A stretch of 64,000 bases of DNA. Origin: Lycocorax pyrrhopterus obiensis (taxonomy: Eukaryota; Chordata; Aves; Passeriformes; Paradisaeidae). The notes under the pieces were generated by a model. It was not told the origin of the DNA, did no database searches, and was given only the letters and a program-made list of their open reading frames with translations. Location: positions 43,738,383-43,802,382 of the forward strand of contig JACSVZ010000001.1 of NCBI GenBank assembly GCA_014706295.1, read 5' to 3'. The position numbers and the translations under genes were made by a program. Positions 60,381 to 64,000 of this stretch are shown in pieces; positions within the stretch are counted from its first letter, which is position 1; each line of letters opens with the position of its first letter.

Positions 60381-63300
60381 ATTAGGTACTTTTACATGCT
60401 GTGTCTTCCTGCTCAGCTACTAAATGACTACATAGGTCTCCCAATTGAAGACATTGAGAATGAAAAAAAATTGCATGTTTAATTTCTATAGCTTCTCACA
60501 TTTAACGTAAGTTAACACTAAATTGTGCATAGAGTTAATTTGTTCTGATTATTTGACATGGACCAGAACCATTCATGATCCATTCAAGTTCCACCTTTGA
60601 AAGACCCTAACGTCATTTGCAAGAAACCAGAAGGGTAAGAGAGGAAAGGAACCAGTTTTAAAGCACAGAATGGATCATTTGGATTTTTAGTTTACCTGCA
60701 ACTATCGTGCAGAGTTACAAAGCCATTCACTCATCCATGTAGTGCTCAAAAGCAGAAAAGTGCACCTGGCATGTAATGAGATATCCTGTCCTGTGAAAAA
60801 GAAAATAGTTTTTTCAAAACAATACAGCAAAGCCAAGGGAGAATGGGGGAGATGTTCACAAGTTTCAGTGAACAAGTGATAATACTCACCTTGCTAGTAT
60901 TAATTTTGTCCCTTGTTTCAGTATGGCATTTAAGTTCATTTCTTGATGTATCCAAGAGAGTAGGAATAGTTAATAGAATACAAATCATAAAAGATCAGAG
61001 GGAAGCTGGGAGAAATAGTACAGAAATAATTCTCAGTCACCAGCTGTGGAGGCAAACTATAAATGATGCAAGGTAGGAGAGAAAAGCATGTTCCCATTTT
61101 TTCAGTGGCAGTGTGGTCAAAATTGAAACAACCTACCTGCTGTTTGTATTTTTCTTCTAATCAGCAAAAGGACCCTGTAGCAGCTGTGCAAAACTACCCG
61201 ATGCTGCCCATGTACTTTTTCTTCTCCCTAATTAATTTTTTTTGACTAGCCTCTGTTTTGCCATTGACTCTCAGGAAATCTGACACCCTTAGACCAGTCA
61301 CCTGTGCACTCATATCTATCTCCATTATCATCTTCTGCCCTATATTCTCCTCCTGAATCCATATTTCTCTTTACCTACTGCTTTAATCCTAGAGCTCTGT
61401 TATTCCATTGTATCACACTGCATTGTATAATACAATAAATTCTACAGATGCTCCCACAACTGCAAGCATCATTATTTTCTGAAGTGAAATTCAAGATATT
61501 CCAATTAAAAGCAGTTGATTTCAAAATTTTTTTTTTTGCTAAATATTTTTACCAAATTGTTTCATTTTATGTATGTTGTTAAATGTCTCTTCCTTGACTT
61601 GTGAGTCTTTATATGCCATTGTAATGATGCAATGAAGATGGTTTGGTTTTGCTGGTTTTTGGGTTTTTTCCTACTCATTTTAATATAAATGTAGGGCTTT
61701 CAAGACCTTCCTTTTAAAAATTGTCTGATTTTCCATATATATTTAAATCTCGCAGTGATTATCAATGTATCTGAATGCCTTCATAATGTATCTGAACACT
61801 GAAGAGTATTGATTAGATGCCTTTTTTACATTTCTTAACTGTAGGTGAACTCAATAGCTAACTAATTGCATTGCTTTTGGAGCTCTATGAAATCTTTTAT
61901 ATTTTTAAAAATAATATTAAAAAATCCTCTGTTATTTTCTTTCCTAATTGTAATACAGTATACACAAACGACTTGAAAACACTGGATAGATCAGTCATAA
62001 AATATATACGGTTTATTCTAAGCTTAATGTCATTATTATGAAATCAATTCCTCCTTAAATTTCCAAAAGAGGGAACGATTTCACATAAAAACCTGATTGT
62101 GAACATTCATTAAAGCAATCCCAACTCTGAAATACAACAGAGATGTTTGGTATGACTTATACATGTAGGACAAATGACATAAAAAATTACATTATAATTG
62201 CCATAGAGAAGTAAAAATGTTAATTACTTTTTTTAAAAGAGCTGTAAAACGAGTTTTGTATTGTATAGTCTTCTTCTGCAATGAAAAAGACCACAAGAAA
62301 CTATTAGGCACTTAAAATACTTAGTAATAAACAGTAATAATCAGCAAACATATGTAAAAAATTGTATATGTGTTTGACTGTTTTTAATGAAAGAGAGGCA
62401 GATTTCCTGTATTTCAAAGAATATAAAGAGGGCAGAAAAAAACCAGAAGTGGGATTTACTCTTATGATTGCTAAATGTTGAACTTTTACTACAATAAGGA
62501 TTTAGTTGAATGCTTACATTCAATCACATGAGATGCCTGAAAGAATTATTGTATTTGACGTTAAAAATATGGGGAATTAGAGCCTGAATCTTCAAAAATG
62601 AGTATATGATTTTGAACAGTGATAAAAAAAAATATTCCATACTAAATAATGTGCTAAATATTTCCCAGAGGCTAAACCTTTGTAAATGTTAACTGAGGTA
62701 GTATTGGAAATAAAATCCAAATATTGGATTGCCTTTTATACAGAATCCATAGACTGTTTTCCAAAAAGCATGTGCCCTGCAAGTTAGTTAAATATCAAAG
62801 GGTTGAATTCAGAATCACAGGACTGTGAATAAGACAGAAAAAATGTCATTTTTTTCCCAGTGTTCCAAGTTATCTTCCATTTGTCAAAAGTACACATACC
62901 TTTTATAATACATGGGTCTTTTTTGGTTGGGGGGACCTCCTTGTCTCTGCTGCTGGACTTCTGTTTTTGTATGTTATGTTAGGACATAGAAGAATAGCTC
63001 CTATTTTCTCATATGCAGAGTTACTTACAAAAATCTATCCTGCATGCCTGACTTCTTTTTTACCCAACGATGATTTCATCAGGCGTCAGACATGTTTGCT
63101 CTTCTCTATACTATATGTGGTAGAAGAGATTGTAACGTCTTCAGTCACAGATATTTTTCTGTTCCAGATCTAGAACCAAACTCTACTGCATATGGAAATT
63201 CATGCAAACTATTATTAAAATGTCATGGTCCCTGTGGAGACCAAGGATTAGATTCAGCTATTGAAATTATACAAAGGAACACCAAAAATATTCTTGTGGG

Positions 63301-64000
63301 GTTGGCAGGTATGGCACAGAACTAAAGGAAGTCTGCAATATTGACCTACCAGTAACATGTCAAAAGCATGTTAATAGGTAGAGACATGATCCTTCTGTTT
63401 TAGGGGGATATTTTAGGAGGCATGGATGCAACCTGTTCTCTCCCAGGAACAAAAAAATCCTGTCCTTTTTTTTTTTTTCCCCATGCCTTTCATTTGAATG
63501 CTATTTGATAAGATCCATGGTGGAAAAGGTGGTAAGTCTTTATGGCCACACATGGATGATTCACATTTATACACTATCTCTTAAATTGCTACTTACTCTA
63601 CGTTCTTAGAGTGGCCAAAGTTTTCTTGCTTCTAGTAAACTAAGTAATGGAGCTGTGGTGGATGGAAACTGGAGCACTCACAGAATCATAGAATCAGTGA
63701 CAGAACACCCTAGATGAGGCAAACAGATGGAAACTCAAAGGATTTAGAAAAAAAATATTGTGGGCTATGTAGAAAAGTGTCATTCCTGCTCCTGAGAAAC
63801 CACAAAACCACACAGAATAGCATTCAAAGGCTTCAGCAACCTGGATTCTGTTCTGTGTCAAGCACCGACCAAAAAAAAAAAAAAAATTATTGTCACCACA
63901 ATGAACTAACTCCTTCCCAAAGACATGCACTTGCAGAATTAATCCAAGTGATATCTGCAAATAGCATACTTATTTTGTTCAGATAATCAAACCCAACAGG
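60381..64000. other. Unique AT-rich non-coding DNA
   Basis: No gene is recognised. Short T or A runs lie at 61530-61539, 63467-63479 and 63871-63886. A CR1-tail-like string 'cacagaatcatagaatca' at 63679-63696 stands alone, without the CR1 body that normally adjoins it. Confidence 0.45.

Noticed and set aside
63679..63696. Solitary CR1-tail-like string
   Set aside because: Two octamer-like units without the 'aaggacctt' body that follows a reversed CR1 end. Too short to call an insertion.

Overview
The window reads as vertebrate nuclear DNA, almost certainly avian. It is AT-rich and CpG-poor, has no bacterial-style gene packing, and its dispersed repeats are dominated by CR1 LINE fragments. 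These show the bird-typical 3' ends of ATTCTATG/ATTCTGTG octamers next to a 'gatctttaaggtcc' block. A remnant of an LTR whose text I associate with neoavian and passerine genomes, at about 9.3-9.6 kb, hints at a non-galliform bird; that is inference from memory.

I found no protein-coding exon, rRNA, tRNA or CRISPR array. The longest open frames (130-140 codons) are either CR1 ORF2 debris or show no recognisable family. The region therefore looks like a gene desert or the inside of a very large intron.

Layout. 1-6.3 kb: unique AT-rich DNA with a (GAT)n array abutting a CR1 endonuclease fragment (about 1.2-1.55 kb). 6.3-10.6 kb: a repeat cluster of three CR1 3' ends in mixed orientation and an LTR remnant on the minus strand. 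10.6-21.4 kb: mostly unique, with a TA/CA microsatellite (about 15 kb) and two CR1 copies; the second joins a reverse-transcriptase motif directly to the 3' end. 21.4-31.1 kb: unique. 31.1-32.1 kb: two head-to-tail CR1 3' ends on the minus strand, with small tandem duplications. 32-44 kb: unique DNA with an unexplained GC-rich block (about 36.1-36.5 kb), a CR1 at 39.7 kb and stretches that resemble conserved regulatory elements. 44.38-44.68 kb: a strong hairpin followed by a compact LTR with visible CCAAT, TATA and AATAAA signals. 44.7-64 kb: unique AT-rich DNA, with a perfect 13-bp hairpin near 49.9 kb and an unusually CpG-dense segment at 60.06-60.38 kb.

No pathway or operon can be inferred. 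Most of the 64 kb has been shaped by decayed retrotransposons. The best candidates for function are non-coding: the 44.4-kb hairpin, the LTR promoter and the CpG-dense segment near 60.2 kb. None could be tested by alignment or folding software here.
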